From: Croceimicrobium sp965279135
GTDB lineage: Bacteria; Bacteroidota; Bacteroidia; Flavobacteriales; Schleiferiaceae
Reading direction: 5' to 3'
DNA length: 64,000 nucleotides
NCBI GenBank assembly: GCA_965279135.1
Contig: OZ257133.1
Span: 186,001 to 250,000 of the forward strand
Position 1 is the stretch's first letter; each line of letters starts with the position of its first letter. The position numbers and the translations under genes are program-made. Shown one piece after another: positions 1 through 8,057 of the stretch. The notes under the pieces were generated by a model. It saw nothing but the letters and a program-made list of their open reading frames with translations, did not search any database and was not told the DNA's origin.

Positions 1-258
1 CACTCCAATTACCGGAAGAGGACTCAAGGAGGCGACCATTCCCGGTAGATGTGCCGCACCGCCAGCTCCAGCGATGATCACTTTTATTCCGCGCTCATGG
101 GCCGACTTGGCAAAATCGAACATGATTTCCGGCGTACGGTGAGCAGAAACAATATTGACTTCTGCGGAAACGCCCAGTTCTGCTAACACATCCAGCGCTT
201 CTTGCATAACAGGTAAATCACTTTGACTTCCCATGATCACACTTACTATAGCACTCAT
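1..258 (-). CDS. purE: N5-CAIR mutase PurE (class I), partial
   Basis: PurE interconverts N5-CAIR and CAIR in de novo purine synthesis in the cytosol. Only the first 86 residues are inside the window; the C-terminus lies beyond base 1. Visible family motifs are GSQSD (residues 10-14), SAHRTP (38-43) and the glycine-rich AGAGGAAHLPG (63-73), which line the nucleotide and carboxylate site of class I PurE. The ATG at 258 overlaps the purK stop as ATGA, so the two are translationally coupled, as expected for consecutive steps (PurK makes N5-CAIR, PurE uses it). The gene is too short here to be called in full, but the motif match is strong. Confidence 0.93.
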   Translation of the reverse strand, partial: MSAIVSVIMGSQSDLPVMQEALDVLAELGVSAEVNIVSAHRTPEIMFDFAKSAHERGIKVIIAGAGGAAHLPGMVASLSPLPVIGV

Positions 259-1418
259 TGACTGATCACTTTAATTTTTTCCTTTACTATTCTTGCTTTG
301 GCTCTGGCGGCTTCTAGATTGGGATCAATTATAGTAACATGTCCCATCTTCCGAAAGGGTCTGGTTTCCGCCTTACCATATAGATGAACATAAACTCCAC
401 TTAAGGCCATTATTTCCTCAATGCCTTCATATAAAACTGGTCCGGTATGTCCTTCTTCACCAACCAGATTTACCATCACTGCAGGTTGAATAGTGTCCGT
501 TGCCCCAAGGGGAAGATCCAGAATTGCTCGGAGGTGCTGTTCAAACTGTGAACTGAGATTTCCCTCTATACTAAGGTGTCCACTATTATGAACTCGGGGA
601 GCAACTTCGTTTATAAGGATAAAGCCTTCTTTGGTGAGGAACATTTCTACAGCCAGGATGCCAACAATTCCCAGCTTTTCGGCTACCATTTGTGCCAATT
701 CCTGGGCCTTTTGACTTATTGATTCTTCAACTTTTCCTGGGCTAAAAACAAATTCTACCAAATTGGCCTCTGGATGAAAATCCATTTCCACAGTAGGAAA
801 ACTTCGGCATTCTCCGCTGGCTGATCGCGCTACGACTACCGCTAATTCTTTTTCAAATGGAACCAGACTTTCCGCAAGACAAGGTTCATCGGGCAGGTTT
901 AAAAGGTCTTCCTCTTTGCGAATCATTGCTACCCCCCGGCCATCAAAACCACCGGTACTCTGTTTCCATACAAAGGGAAAAGGAACTTGCTTGGAAAGGA
1001 TAGCTTCTTTCAGCTCATTCAAATTCTCAAATGCAATAAAATCAGCGGTGGGTATGAAATTTTCCTTGTAGAAGTTTTTCTGCCGGATCTTACTTTGGAT
1101 AAGTCCGATTATATCGGGTTGAGGATAAACCGCTTTGCCTTCTGCTTCTAACTGCTTAAGAGCTTCTACACTTACATTTTCTATTTCTATGGTGATGACA
1201 TCGCAGTCCTTACCGAAATTGTAAACGGTGTCATAGTCCTTTAAGGAGCCTATTGTAAATTCATTGCTTCCTAGTCTGCAAGGCGCAAGTGGGCTAGGGT
1301 CTAAAACCGATGTACCAATATCCAGTCGGCGAGTCTCTTGAAGAAGCATTTTACCAAGTTGTCCACCGCCAACAATTCCTAATCTAAAATTGGAGGAATA
1401 ATAGTTTTTCGTGCTCAT
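255..1418 (-). CDS. purK: N5-carboxyaminoimidazole ribonucleotide synthase PurK
   Basis: This ATP-grasp enzyme carboxylates AIR with bicarbonate and ATP to give N5-CAIR. At 387 residues it is full length for the family. The N-terminal dinucleotide-like loop GIVGGGQLGKM is near residues 14-24. The ATP-grasp core contains KQSTGGFDGRG and FEKELAVVVAR, and the PurK signature NEVAPRVHNSGH lies near residue 270. The start ATG overlaps the stop of the upstream SprT-like gene (ATGA at 1415-1418), and its own stop overlaps the purE start. The gene therefore sits in the middle of a tightly coupled chain. Confidence 0.96.
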   Translation of the reverse strand: MSTKNYYSSNFRLGIVGGGQLGKMLLQETRRLDIGTSVLDPSPLAPCRLGSNEFTIGSLKDYDTVYNFGKDCDVITIEIENVSVEALKQLEAEGKAVYPQPDIIGLIQSKIRQKNFYKENFIPTADFIAFENLNELKEAILSKQVPFPFVWKQSTGGFDGRGVAMIRKEEDLLNLPDEPCLAESLVPFEKELAVVVARSASGECRSFPTVEMDFHPEANLVEFVFSPGKVEESISQKAQELAQMVAEKLGIVGILAVEMFLTKEGFILINEVAPRVHNSGHLSIEGNLSSQFEQHLRAILDLPLGATDTIQPAVMVNLVGEEGHTGPVLYEGIEEIMALSGVYVHLYGKAETRPFRKMGHVTIIDPNLEAARAKARIVKEKIKVISQ

Positions 1419-2038
1419 TTATTTTGTTCCAAAATCCCGACCTCCGCAAGAGGGTGAACCATAAATTGTCTTCTACTTCCCATTTCTTCGCATTTGTAGC
1501 GTTTGCGACTCTTAGGCCCCTTTCTAAATATCTTACCATTTAGCTCGAAGAGAGCGCCGGGTTTTAAATCTTCCACAAAGGTACGAGCCTCAGTTGACTC
1601 CTGCGGGTCATACTCCTTTAATACTCTTAGCAGTTGATGATCTGTTGCTGAACTCGCATGACCTCTGGCTAGGCTTTCACGAAAGGCTTTTTCCAGCTTA
1701 ATGGGAAAGATATCGGCATTTAAAAAGGGTGAACTTATCTCCTTAAAGCAAAATTGCCACTCCTTTCCATGTGCTTTTATATTCTTTCCGAATTTATCGA
1801 AGGTGACTAAATGAGCATATTCGTGCAACAGGGTTATTAGAAAGGCAAAGGAGTTTAAGTCGCCATTAACACTTATTCGATGTGCTTCATTGGCCTTTGG
1901 CATTCGGTAATCACCAAATTTTGTCTTACGCGGCTTACTTATTTTGAGCTGAATAGGATAGCGTTTTAATAAGGGGCGCAGGAGATCAAGACTTCCTTCG
2001 GGAAGGTACTTTGCGAGGGTTGCAAAGGCATCGCTCAT
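1415..2038 (-). CDS. SprT-like zinc metalloprotease
   Basis: This is a SprT-family protein of 207 residues if started at the ATG at 2038. The zinc-binding HExxH motif is HEYAH at residues 72-76. A conserved HGKEWQFCF stretch follows and carries the likely third ligand region of the SprT fold. The C-terminal part is basic and reads like the small C-terminal domain of the family, though I see no clear zinc-ribbon cysteines. The frame is open up to 2062. The ATG at 2038 is preferred because it overlaps the stop of the tiny lipoprotein gene as ATGA. The bacterial function is not established; Spartan relatives cleave DNA-protein crosslinks. Confidence 0.85.
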   Translation of the reverse strand: MSDAFATLAKYLPEGSLDLLRPLLKRYPIQLKISKPRKTKFGDYRMPKANEAHRISVNGDLNSFAFLITLLHEYAHLVTFDKFGKNIKAHGKEWQFCFKEISSPFLNADIFPIKLEKAFRESLARGHASSATDHQLLRVLKEYDPQESTEARTFVEDLKPGALFELNGKIFRKGPKSRKRYKCEEMGSRRQFMVHPLAEVGILEQNK

Positions 2039-2157
2039 CGATTCATGGATTTGCCGGGGCAATTACAAGGTTCCAATCCCTTACATGCGTTCAAGCTCAA
2101 TAAGGCTAGGATGCAGAGCGTAGCAGCGACTTTTAACAAAATGGCTTTTTTCATCAT
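2035..2157 (-). CDS. tiny lipoprotein (about 40 aa), unknown function
   Basis: The short reading frame starts at the ATG at 2157 (or the second ATG at 2154). It encodes MMKKAILLK, a hydrophobic stretch and a lipobox ending LSLNAC, leaving a mature peptide of only about 16 residues containing CNC and PGK. Support comes from three things: a textbook signal-peptide II sequence, a TAnnTTTG box 11 bases upstream, and an ATGA overlap of its stop (2035-2037) with the SprT-like start (2038). It probably opens the purK/purE transcription unit. No function can be assigned. A longer upstream start at 2220 is unlikely because it would bury the signal peptide. Confidence 0.6.
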   Translation of the reverse strand: MMKKAILLKVAATLCILALLSLNACKGLEPCNCPGKSMNR

Positions 2158-2168
2158 AGAGCTCGCAG

Positions 2169-2176
2169 CAAAATTA
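2169..2176 (-). promoter_or_regulatory. Bacteroidota -7 promoter box (TAATTTTG)
   Basis: On the minus strand this reads TAATTTTG, matching the Bacteroidota TAnnTTTG element. It lies 11 bases before the ATG of the tiny lipoprotein, implying a very short leader. I found no clear -33 TTG at the usual spacing, so the call rests on the -7 box and position. Confidence 0.45.
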
Positions 2177-2192
2177 CTTTTATTTTCGCGAT

Positions 2193-2942
2193 ATGCTTTT
2201 TCAGAAGTGGATCCATTCACTCGGTCGCTATATGATCCTTTTAGGCCGAACTTTCCGTAAGCCTGAGAATTTCCGGATGTACTATCAAGCCTTCATGAGG
2301 GACCTGGAGTTGCTGGGCCTCAATTCTTTAGGTATTGTTGCGGTTATTTCCATTTTCGTAGGGGCGGTAGTAACGATTCAAACAGCCTTTAATCTGGATG
2401 ATCCACTAGTACCCGATTATTATATCGCCATTGCCACGCGAGAGAGTATCGTTCTAGAATTCTCTCCGACCATCATCAGTTTGATCCTGGCGGGTAAAGT
2501 AGGTTCAAATATCGCTTCGACCTTGGGAAGTATGAGGGTATCAGAACAGATCGATGCCTTGGAGGTGATGGGGGTTAATCCTGCCGCATATCTTATCTCT
2601 CCTAAGATTTTATCGCTGGTATTTTTCAATCCTGTACTGATTATGCTTAGCATGTTCTTGGGAATGGTAGGCGGATATTTAGCTTCTTTAGGTGGGGTGA
2701 TGTCTACGGAGGACTTTGTATACGGTCTCACGGTGGATTTCAATGCTTATCATATCACTTATGCCTTAATCAAGACCTTCGTTTTTGCCTTCCTTATTGT
2801 GAGTATTTCCGCTTACTTCGGATATTATGTACGCGGCGGAGCGATTGAAGTTGGGGTTAATGCAACCAAGGCGGTTGTGAGTAGTTCGGTGGCCATTATC
2901 GTGAGTAATTACATTCTCACTCAAGTGTTGTTGGTATCATGA
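2193..2942 (+). CDS. mlaE: MlaE-family ABC lipid transporter permease
   Basis: This 249-residue membrane permease is of the MlaE type, which moves phospholipid between the inner membrane and a periplasmic MCE-domain partner. It has a basic N-terminus, several strongly hydrophobic segments, and the family motif around EQIDALEVMGVNP near residue 117, followed by the conserved YLISPK stretch. The ATPase gene begins in its stop codon (ATGA at 2939-2942), giving a permease/ATPase pair. No MCE-domain (MlaD) gene follows within the window, so that partner must be encoded elsewhere. Confidence 0.9.
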   Translation: MLFQKWIHSLGRYMILLGRTFRKPENFRMYYQAFMRDLELLGLNSLGIVAVISIFVGAVVTIQTAFNLDDPLVPDYYIAIATRESIVLEFSPTIISLILAGKVGSNIASTLGSMRVSEQIDALEVMGVNPAAYLISPKILSLVFFNPVLIMLSMFLGMVGGYLASLGGVMSTEDFVYGLTVDFNAYHITYALIKTFVFAFLIVSISAYFGYYVRGGAIEVGVNATKAVVSSSVAIIVSNYILTQVLLVS

Positions 2943-3691
2943 TCGAGGTAAAGGAAATTAAGAAGTCTTTTGGTGATCATACCGTGTTAAAGGGTATTGA
3001 TGCCACCTTTTACAAGGGCAAAACCAATTTGATTATTGGCCAAAGTGGATCTGGGAAAACCGTTTTCCTGAAGGCAATGGTTGGTTTGCATGATATAGAC
3101 TCTGGCGAGATCATCTATGAAGGCAATGCCCTAGGTGATTTAAATAATAAACAGCGCAAGAGTTTAAGAACTGAGATGGGAATGGTATTTCAGGGTAATG
3201 CGCTCTTCGATTCCCTCACTATTGAGGAGAATGTAACTTTTGCACTAAGCATGTTTAGTGGCATGTCCACTGCAGAGAAAAGGGATCGAGCAGATTTTTG
3301 CCTCGAGCGGGTAAACTTACCAGGAGTGAACAAGAAGTTCCCATCTGAGCTTTCTGGTGGAATGCAAAAGCGGGTTGCTATTGCGCGAGCAATTAGCATG
3401 AATCCGAAATACCTTTTTTGTGATGAACCCAATTCAGGTCTGGATCCTAAAACGGCAATAGTAATTGATCAATTACTGCAAGAGATTACTCAGGAGTTCA
3501 ATATGACCACCGTTATCAATACCCATGATATGAATTCGGTGATTGAGATTGGAGATCACATCATTTTTATTCAGGAAGGTAAGAAGGCCTGGCAGGGGAC
3601 AGGAGAAGAGATTCTGAGTACTGATAGTCCCGAAATCGTTGATTTCGTTTACAGCTCCGAACTGTTCCAAAAAATTCGTCGCAAGAATTAA
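2939..3691 (+). CDS. mlaF: MlaF-type ABC transporter ATP-binding protein
   Basis: This ATPase energises the MlaE-like permease. In 250 residues it has Walker A GQSGSGKT (34-41), signature LSGG (138-141) and Walker B YLFCDEP (158-164), followed by the D-loop SGLDP and a switch histidine in NTHDM. Gene pairing and overlap with mlaE support the lipid-transport assignment over a generic ABC ATPase. The C-terminus reaches almost to the hairpin at 3695, which however has its T-run on the other strand. Confidence 0.92.
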   Translation: MIEVKEIKKSFGDHTVLKGIDATFYKGKTNLIIGQSGSGKTVFLKAMVGLHDIDSGEIIYEGNALGDLNNKQRKSLRTEMGMVFQGNALFDSLTIEENVTFALSMFSGMSTAEKRDRADFCLERVNLPGVNKKFPSELSGGMQKRVAIARAISMNPKYLFCDEPNSGLDPKTAIVIDQLLQEITQEFNMTTVINTHDMNSVIEIGDHIIFIQEGKKAWQGTGEEILSTDSPEIVDFVYSSELFQKIRRKN

Positions 3692-3694
3692 AAA

Positions 3695-3718
3695 AGCCAT
3701 CCCCTTGCGGAGATGGCT
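3695..3718 (-). terminator. Rho-independent terminator of the T9SS gene at 3743
   Basis: The inverted repeat AGCCATC (3695-3701) / GATGGCT (3712-3718) has a 10-base loop. Read on the minus strand it is followed by a run of T, so it ends the minus-strand T9SS gene. On the plus strand no T-run follows. Confidence 0.75.
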
Positions 3719-3742
3719 ACGAAATCTAAAGCAATAAGGAAT

Positions 3743-5782
3743 CTATAGAATCCTTAGTTTGATTGTGCTATTCAGACCTTCGCCTTGAATTTGCAGAAGA
3801 TAAACTCCAGAATCAAGATCACTTAGGTCAAAGTCCATTTTGTCATTTTCGTTTACGCGAACATTCTCGTTGCGATAAAGCTTTCCGCCCAGGTCGCGCA
3901 CTTGAATGTCATAGGATCCACCTTTTTCGAAAGCAATTGTCCCGGCACCGCTAGTAGGGTTCGGATATACACTAAATTGGTTTTGATCGATCTCTTTCAA
4001 GCTTACATCATAAGCGGGAGCATCAGCCATTGCCAGGCGTATTACAGGAGCTTCAAACACTGTAGAGTTCCGGATTCCACCAAACCAGTTTCCATCTCCA
4101 GTTTGGAAGATACTTGCTTCACCAGGCTGGAAATATTTAGCACTGTTTGCGATACGAACAATACCATCGGTAGCATTAGGGAAGAAGCTAACTACTACGA
4201 AATAGGTTCCGGTTTGAAGTGATGCAGGTACTTCTACTGTGGTCCAATTTCCGTTGTCGTAAATACTATCGGTAGTTGTGAAGGAGAAACGACTCAAGCG
4301 ACCCAATAAACCTGCATTTAGGGTATAAGTGCGGGTGATCTCCGGTGTCGCTCCACCTGGGAATCCTGCATTGAATTGGAATCCTGCAGTATCGTAAATA
4401 CTGATTTCCAAGTCAGCAGTAGAGTCGGTGCGAAGGGACAGGAAGATATCTACACCATCAATGAAAACAAGACCAGATCCAGTGCTGTCAGAATCTTCGT
4501 TTTCCAGTGAATATCTAGTTCCAGCAGCAACCATACCACCTAATGCTGTTTCAGAATCAAAGAAGTTATCGATGATACTCCAATCCAATCCGTAGGCATT
4601 TTCGCTAACCCTGAAGGGTACAGAATCAATGGCAGAGGTGTTGCTTAGGGATAAACTATCGGTAGTTACTTTGTATACAATATCGTAGGCATCTGGTCCT
4701 GGAGGAGTCCAACTAGGAGTGGTAAGGGTATTGAAATCGAGAGAGTCTAGCATTACAAGTGATGCACCTGCTGGTGAGGTAAGAGTGGTAACCAATCCTC
4801 CGTTTCCATCGTAGATTTCTACCTCAAGCTTAACATTTGTTTGGGTAACAGATCCGTAATTGTACACATTACAATCGAAGGACATGGGTACGATTTGGTC
4901 ATCGGCCATTACACCATATTTACCATAGGCAGGATCACCATTAAAGCTTACATCCTGAGCTGGAGCTCCATTGAAATCAGTAAAGCGAATTTCGTTTTGT
5001 GGAAGGGCTCGCAATTCAATGTCATCAAGTTGCCAGAAATAATACCCGGTACCATTAATGTTTCCCGGTTTGTTTCCAGCAAATACAAATTGCATCATCG
5101 CTTCAGACTCTCCTCCTATATAATTGGAAACATTGAAGGTTAGTTCAAGGTCTTCTACGGTACCATCATTTACTTCAACTTCGGTGAAAAGCTCAATTGA
5201 GTCTCCCCAGGTTGCGCCGCCATCTTTCGAGAAGGCTACATAGTAATTGGTAAAGAACTGTCTTGCATATGAAGTGAATTTGAGCTCAACTGCACTTTGG
5301 CCGCTAAGATCAATGGTATCTGTCATCAAACGACCGATGTGTGGGGTAGGCGAAGGTCCTTGTCCGGCGTTTTGCGGATTACCACCATTGTCGAGGTAAT
5401 CAGAATCAAAAATGACAAAACCATTCATTCGCGTGGCACTTTGAATCGTTCCGGTTCCTAGAGCGAAGGCACCGCGTGATCCGGTGTTTCGATTTGGAGT
5501 GGTGCTTGGACCGCGATATTCCCAAACAGAAGTAGGGATATTACCCATCTGACTCCATCCTGCAGGGATTCCACCGGAAAAGTCTTCACTCCAGTAAACG
5601 GTAGCATTGGCGCTTTCTACATTGGCTGATCGCTGCTGATGGCGATGGTATTCTTTCTTTATTTCCGGGTTATAGGGCTCCGGTTTAATAGCGTTAGGCG
5701 CTAGATGTTGGCTGCCATTCTGGGCGGACAGGCCGAGTGAACCTATTAGAAAGGTTCCAAAAAGGATAGCTGCTTTTTTCAT
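3743..5782 (-). CDS. Secreted T9SS type A cargo protein (paralogue 1)
   Basis: This large extracellular protein is of unknown function, about 679 residues from the chosen ATG at 5782, which begins a clean signal peptide (MKKAAILFG to LSAQ). The frame is open upstream to 5809 but that would add nine residues before the signal. Near residue 60 is WSEDFSGGIPAGW, the start of a jelly-roll, adhesin-like domain that includes YYFWQLDDIEL. The middle is beta-rich. The last 80 residues are a T9SS type A sorting domain with FSVYPNPTSG, LGGKLYR and SGVYLLQIQG. It is a close paralogue of the next gene, with matching domain order and motifs. Each copy has its own terminator. The role is probably surface or secreted adhesin-like, but this is inferred. 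Confidence 0.88.
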   Translation of the reverse strand: MKKAAILFGTFLIGSLGLSAQNGSQHLAPNAIKPEPYNPEIKKEYHRHQQRSANVESANATVYWSEDFSGGIPAGWSQMGNIPTSVWEYRGPSTTPNRNTGSRGAFALGTGTIQSATRMNGFVIFDSDYLDNGGNPQNAGQGPSPTPHIGRLMTDTIDLSGQSAVELKFTSYARQFFTNYYVAFSKDGGATWGDSIELFTEVEVNDGTVEDLELTFNVSNYIGGESEAMMQFVFAGNKPGNINGTGYYFWQLDDIELRALPQNEIRFTDFNGAPAQDVSFNGDPAYGKYGVMADDQIVPMSFDCNVYNYGSVTQTNVKLEVEIYDGNGGLVTTLTSPAGASLVMLDSLDFNTLTTPSWTPPGPDAYDIVYKVTTDSLSLSNTSAIDSVPFRVSENAYGLDWSIIDNFFDSETALGGMVAAGTRYSLENEDSDSTGSGLVFIDGVDIFLSLRTDSTADLEISIYDTAGFQFNAGFPGGATPEITRTYTLNAGLLGRLSRFSFTTTDSIYDNGNWTTVEVPASLQTGTYFVVVSFFPNATDGIVRIANSAKYFQPGEASIFQTGDGNWFGGIRNSTVFEAPVIRLAMADAPAYDVSLKEIDQNQFSVYPNPTSGAGTIAFEKGGSYDIQVRDLGGKLYRNENVRVNENDKMDFDLSDLDSGVYLLQIQGEGLNSTIKLRIL

Positions 5783-5880
5783 AAAACTTAAATAGGGATT
5801 AGGCAACAAGTATAGCGGGAAGCAGCGGCCCGTGCTTGTCTATAATTGCCCAATATCTATTAAGGAAATGCTAAAAAAAA

Positions 5881-5912
5881 AGTCCCGATCTCAGATATCT
5901 AAGATCGGGACT
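5881..5912 (-). terminator. Strong hairpin terminator of the T9SS gene at 5935
   Basis: An 11-base perfect stem (5881-5891 with 5902-5912; AGTCCCGATCT and its complement) encloses a 10-base loop. On the minus strand it is followed by a run of nine T. It separates the two paralogous T9SS genes. Confidence 0.88.
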
Positions 5913-5934
5913 TTGGAAAAATGTATGCTAGTTC

Positions 5935-7929
5935 TTACTTCACAGTAAGTTTTGCAGTCTTGTTGATGTTCTCTCCCTTGATGTTTACAAGGTAGATACC
6001 CATCGGATAAGAGCTCATGTCAAGCTCGATAGCTTCGTTAGCGTTAACTGACTCTTCTAGAGAGATAACACGGCTACCGGTCATATCTACAACCTCGATA
6101 GTGTAATCTCCACCTTCAGTGAACTCAATTTTAGTATCACCCGCAGTTGGGTTTGGATACATGCTGAAAGCGTCGAAATCAGTTTGCTCTAAATCACCAC
6201 CAGGAGTACCTACATCTAAACGGATGTGAGTTCCTTCGTGTGCTTGAGAGGTAAATCCACCGAACCAGTTACCGTCAGCTAGTTGCATTACAGTAGAGAT
6301 TCCTGGCTGATCGAAAGATGCATCATTCGCAATACGAATCACACCATCAGTAGCATTCGGGAAGAAGTTAATGATCATTAACCAAGGCTGAGCAGGTAAA
6401 ACAAGTGCATTACCATTAGCATCCTGACAATCGAAAGCTACGTTATTTCCAGGCATGGTTCCATCTAAAGTAAAGGAACGACGGAAAGCGGCGGTAGGAG
6501 GATTTGACCAACCTGCGTTGAAAGCAAAGGTTGCAGTATCGTAAAATGCAATTTCGATATCCGCAGTGGAATCAGTAAGGGCACTCAATTCGATATTTAC
6601 AGCATCAACATATACTAAACCGCTACCAGGATTTAGTGGATCCTCGTTACTCATTTCATACATCACACCCATCGCAATGATCTCTGGGTTAGCAGAGTTG
6701 GTACCAACGTAGTTATCCACTTGGTTACGATCAGTAGAGTATAGATCATCATTTACGAAGAAAGCAAAAGTATCAGTGGTAGTAGTCATAGCACTGGTAA
6801 TGCTATCGGAAACAGCTTTGTATACTAATAAGTAAGCAGCTTCACTAGCAGGAGGAGTCCACTGTGGAGTGGTCAAGTCGTTAAAGTTACAAGTGTCTCC
6901 AGGAGCCAATGTCGCGCAACCAGGGGCAGGAATTGTAGTAACTAAACTAGGAGAACCAGAAGTGATATCCCAAATTTCTACCTCTAAAGTAGCATTGGTT
7001 TGAGTGTTGGTTCCATAGTTGTAGAAGTTTGCATCAAATTCGATAGGCACGATTTGATTTGTTTGCATGATACCGTACTTAGGATAAGCTGCGCCATTGC
7101 CATTAGCAATGAAATCATGAGCAGGAGCTCCGTTCCAGGTAGTGAAAAGCATTTGGTTTGCTGGAGGAGTACGTAGTTCGATATCGTCGATCATCCAGAA
7201 GTAGTAACCATTACCGTTAACGTTACCAGGAGTACCGTCGAAGATGAACTGCATTACAACGTTAGACTGTCCACCGATGATGCTAGAAACATTTGCTAAT
7301 GCGATTGCATTGTCAGGTGTTGCTGCGTTAACTGCTACTACGTCATCTGGAAAGAATTCAATAGTATCGATGTAAGTAGTACCTCCATCAATTGAGAAAG
7401 CTACAAACCAGTCAGAGAAGAAACGACGAGCGTACATCTCGAACTTAAGCTCTAAAGCAGTGTGCTGAGAAAGATCGATAGAGTTAGTGATCAAACGACC
7501 TACGTGTGGAGCAGGTGCGCTACCAGAACCAAAGTTACCGGTTCCTGCATTGTCAAGATAATCGGAATCGAAAATCATGAACCCGTTCGAAGCTGTAGTA
7601 GAAACGATCGGGGTGTTAGTAGGAGGGGTATTGTTTACTCCAGAGAAATTTCCACGACCTCCAGTGGTATTGTTAGGAGTAGTAGAAGGACCACGGTATT
7701 CCCAAACTGCGGTTGCAGGGGTTCCGTTTTGAGTCCAACCAGTTGGAATACCTCCTGAGAAGTCTTCACTCCATACTACGTTAGCACTGGTTGCTTCGGT
7801 CTGAGCCGAACGTTTAATGTGCTTAACTACTTCTGTAGGCTCTAATACCGGATCTACTTGGGGGAGACCCTGAGCATTTACAGCCACAGCAGCACTTAAG
7901 CTAAGAAATAGGATAGCTGTTTTCTTCAT
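5935..7929 (-). CDS. Secreted T9SS type A cargo protein (paralogue 2)
   Basis: This 664-residue paralogue of the gene at 3743 has a signal peptide (MKKTAILFL to VNAQ), then WSEDFSGGIPTGW near residue 52, the WEYRGPSTTPN motif, YYFWMIDDIEL and two beta-rich middle segments including NIELSALTDSTADIEI. The C-terminal type A sorting domain carries FSMYPNPTAG, VDMTGSRV and MGIYLVNIKG. Type A domains direct export across the outer membrane by T9SS and later cleavage or anchoring. The gene has a well-formed promoter (7971-8000) and its own terminator. The function of the exported part is unknown. The repeated domain plan suggests tandem duplication followed by divergence. Confidence 0.88.
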   Translation of the reverse strand: MKKTAILFLSLSAAVAVNAQGLPQVDPVLEPTEVVKHIKRSAQTEATSANVVWSEDFSGGIPTGWTQNGTPATAVWEYRGPSTTPNNTTGGRGNFSGVNNTPPTNTPIVSTTASNGFMIFDSDYLDNAGTGNFGSGSAPAPHVGRLITNSIDLSQHTALELKFEMYARRFFSDWFVAFSIDGGTTYIDTIEFFPDDVVAVNAATPDNAIALANVSSIIGGQSNVVMQFIFDGTPGNVNGNGYYFWMIDDIELRTPPANQMLFTTWNGAPAHDFIANGNGAAYPKYGIMQTNQIVPIEFDANFYNYGTNTQTNATLEVEIWDITSGSPSLVTTIPAPGCATLAPGDTCNFNDLTTPQWTPPASEAAYLLVYKAVSDSITSAMTTTTDTFAFFVNDDLYSTDRNQVDNYVGTNSANPEIIAMGVMYEMSNEDPLNPGSGLVYVDAVNIELSALTDSTADIEIAFYDTATFAFNAGWSNPPTAAFRRSFTLDGTMPGNNVAFDCQDANGNALVLPAQPWLMIINFFPNATDGVIRIANDASFDQPGISTVMQLADGNWFGGFTSQAHEGTHIRLDVGTPGGDLEQTDFDAFSMYPNPTAGDTKIEFTEGGDYTIEVVDMTGSRVISLEESVNANEAIELDMSSYPMGIYLVNIKGENINKTAKLTVK

Positions 7930-7970
7930 GTTTTTGAATTAAGGGTTATATCGTATTAACACTAGGGTAA

Positions 7971-8000
7971 CAAAAATAGCAAACAATTGGTTTAGACCAA
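7971..8000 (-). promoter_or_regulatory. Bacteroidota promoter TTG-N19-TATTTTTG
   Basis: On the minus strand a -33 TTG (8000-7998) is followed after 19 bases by TATTTTTG (7978-7971). This fits the Bacteroidota consensus in both sequence and spacing. It lies about 40 bases before the ATG of the T9SS gene at 7929 and is the best-formed promoter in the window. Confidence 0.7.
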
Positions 8001-8004
8001 GAAA

Positions 8005-8029
8005 AAAGGAAGCACAAATGGCTTCCTTT
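8005..8029 (-). terminator. Terminator of gcvP
   Basis: The stem AAAGGAAGC (8005-8013) / GCTTCCTTT (8021-8029) has a 7-base loop and is followed on the minus strand by more T. It lies just after the gcvP stop and just before the promoter of the next gene. Confidence 0.8.
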
Positions 8030-8057
8030 CCTTGATTCATACTATTTTATAGTCCAT

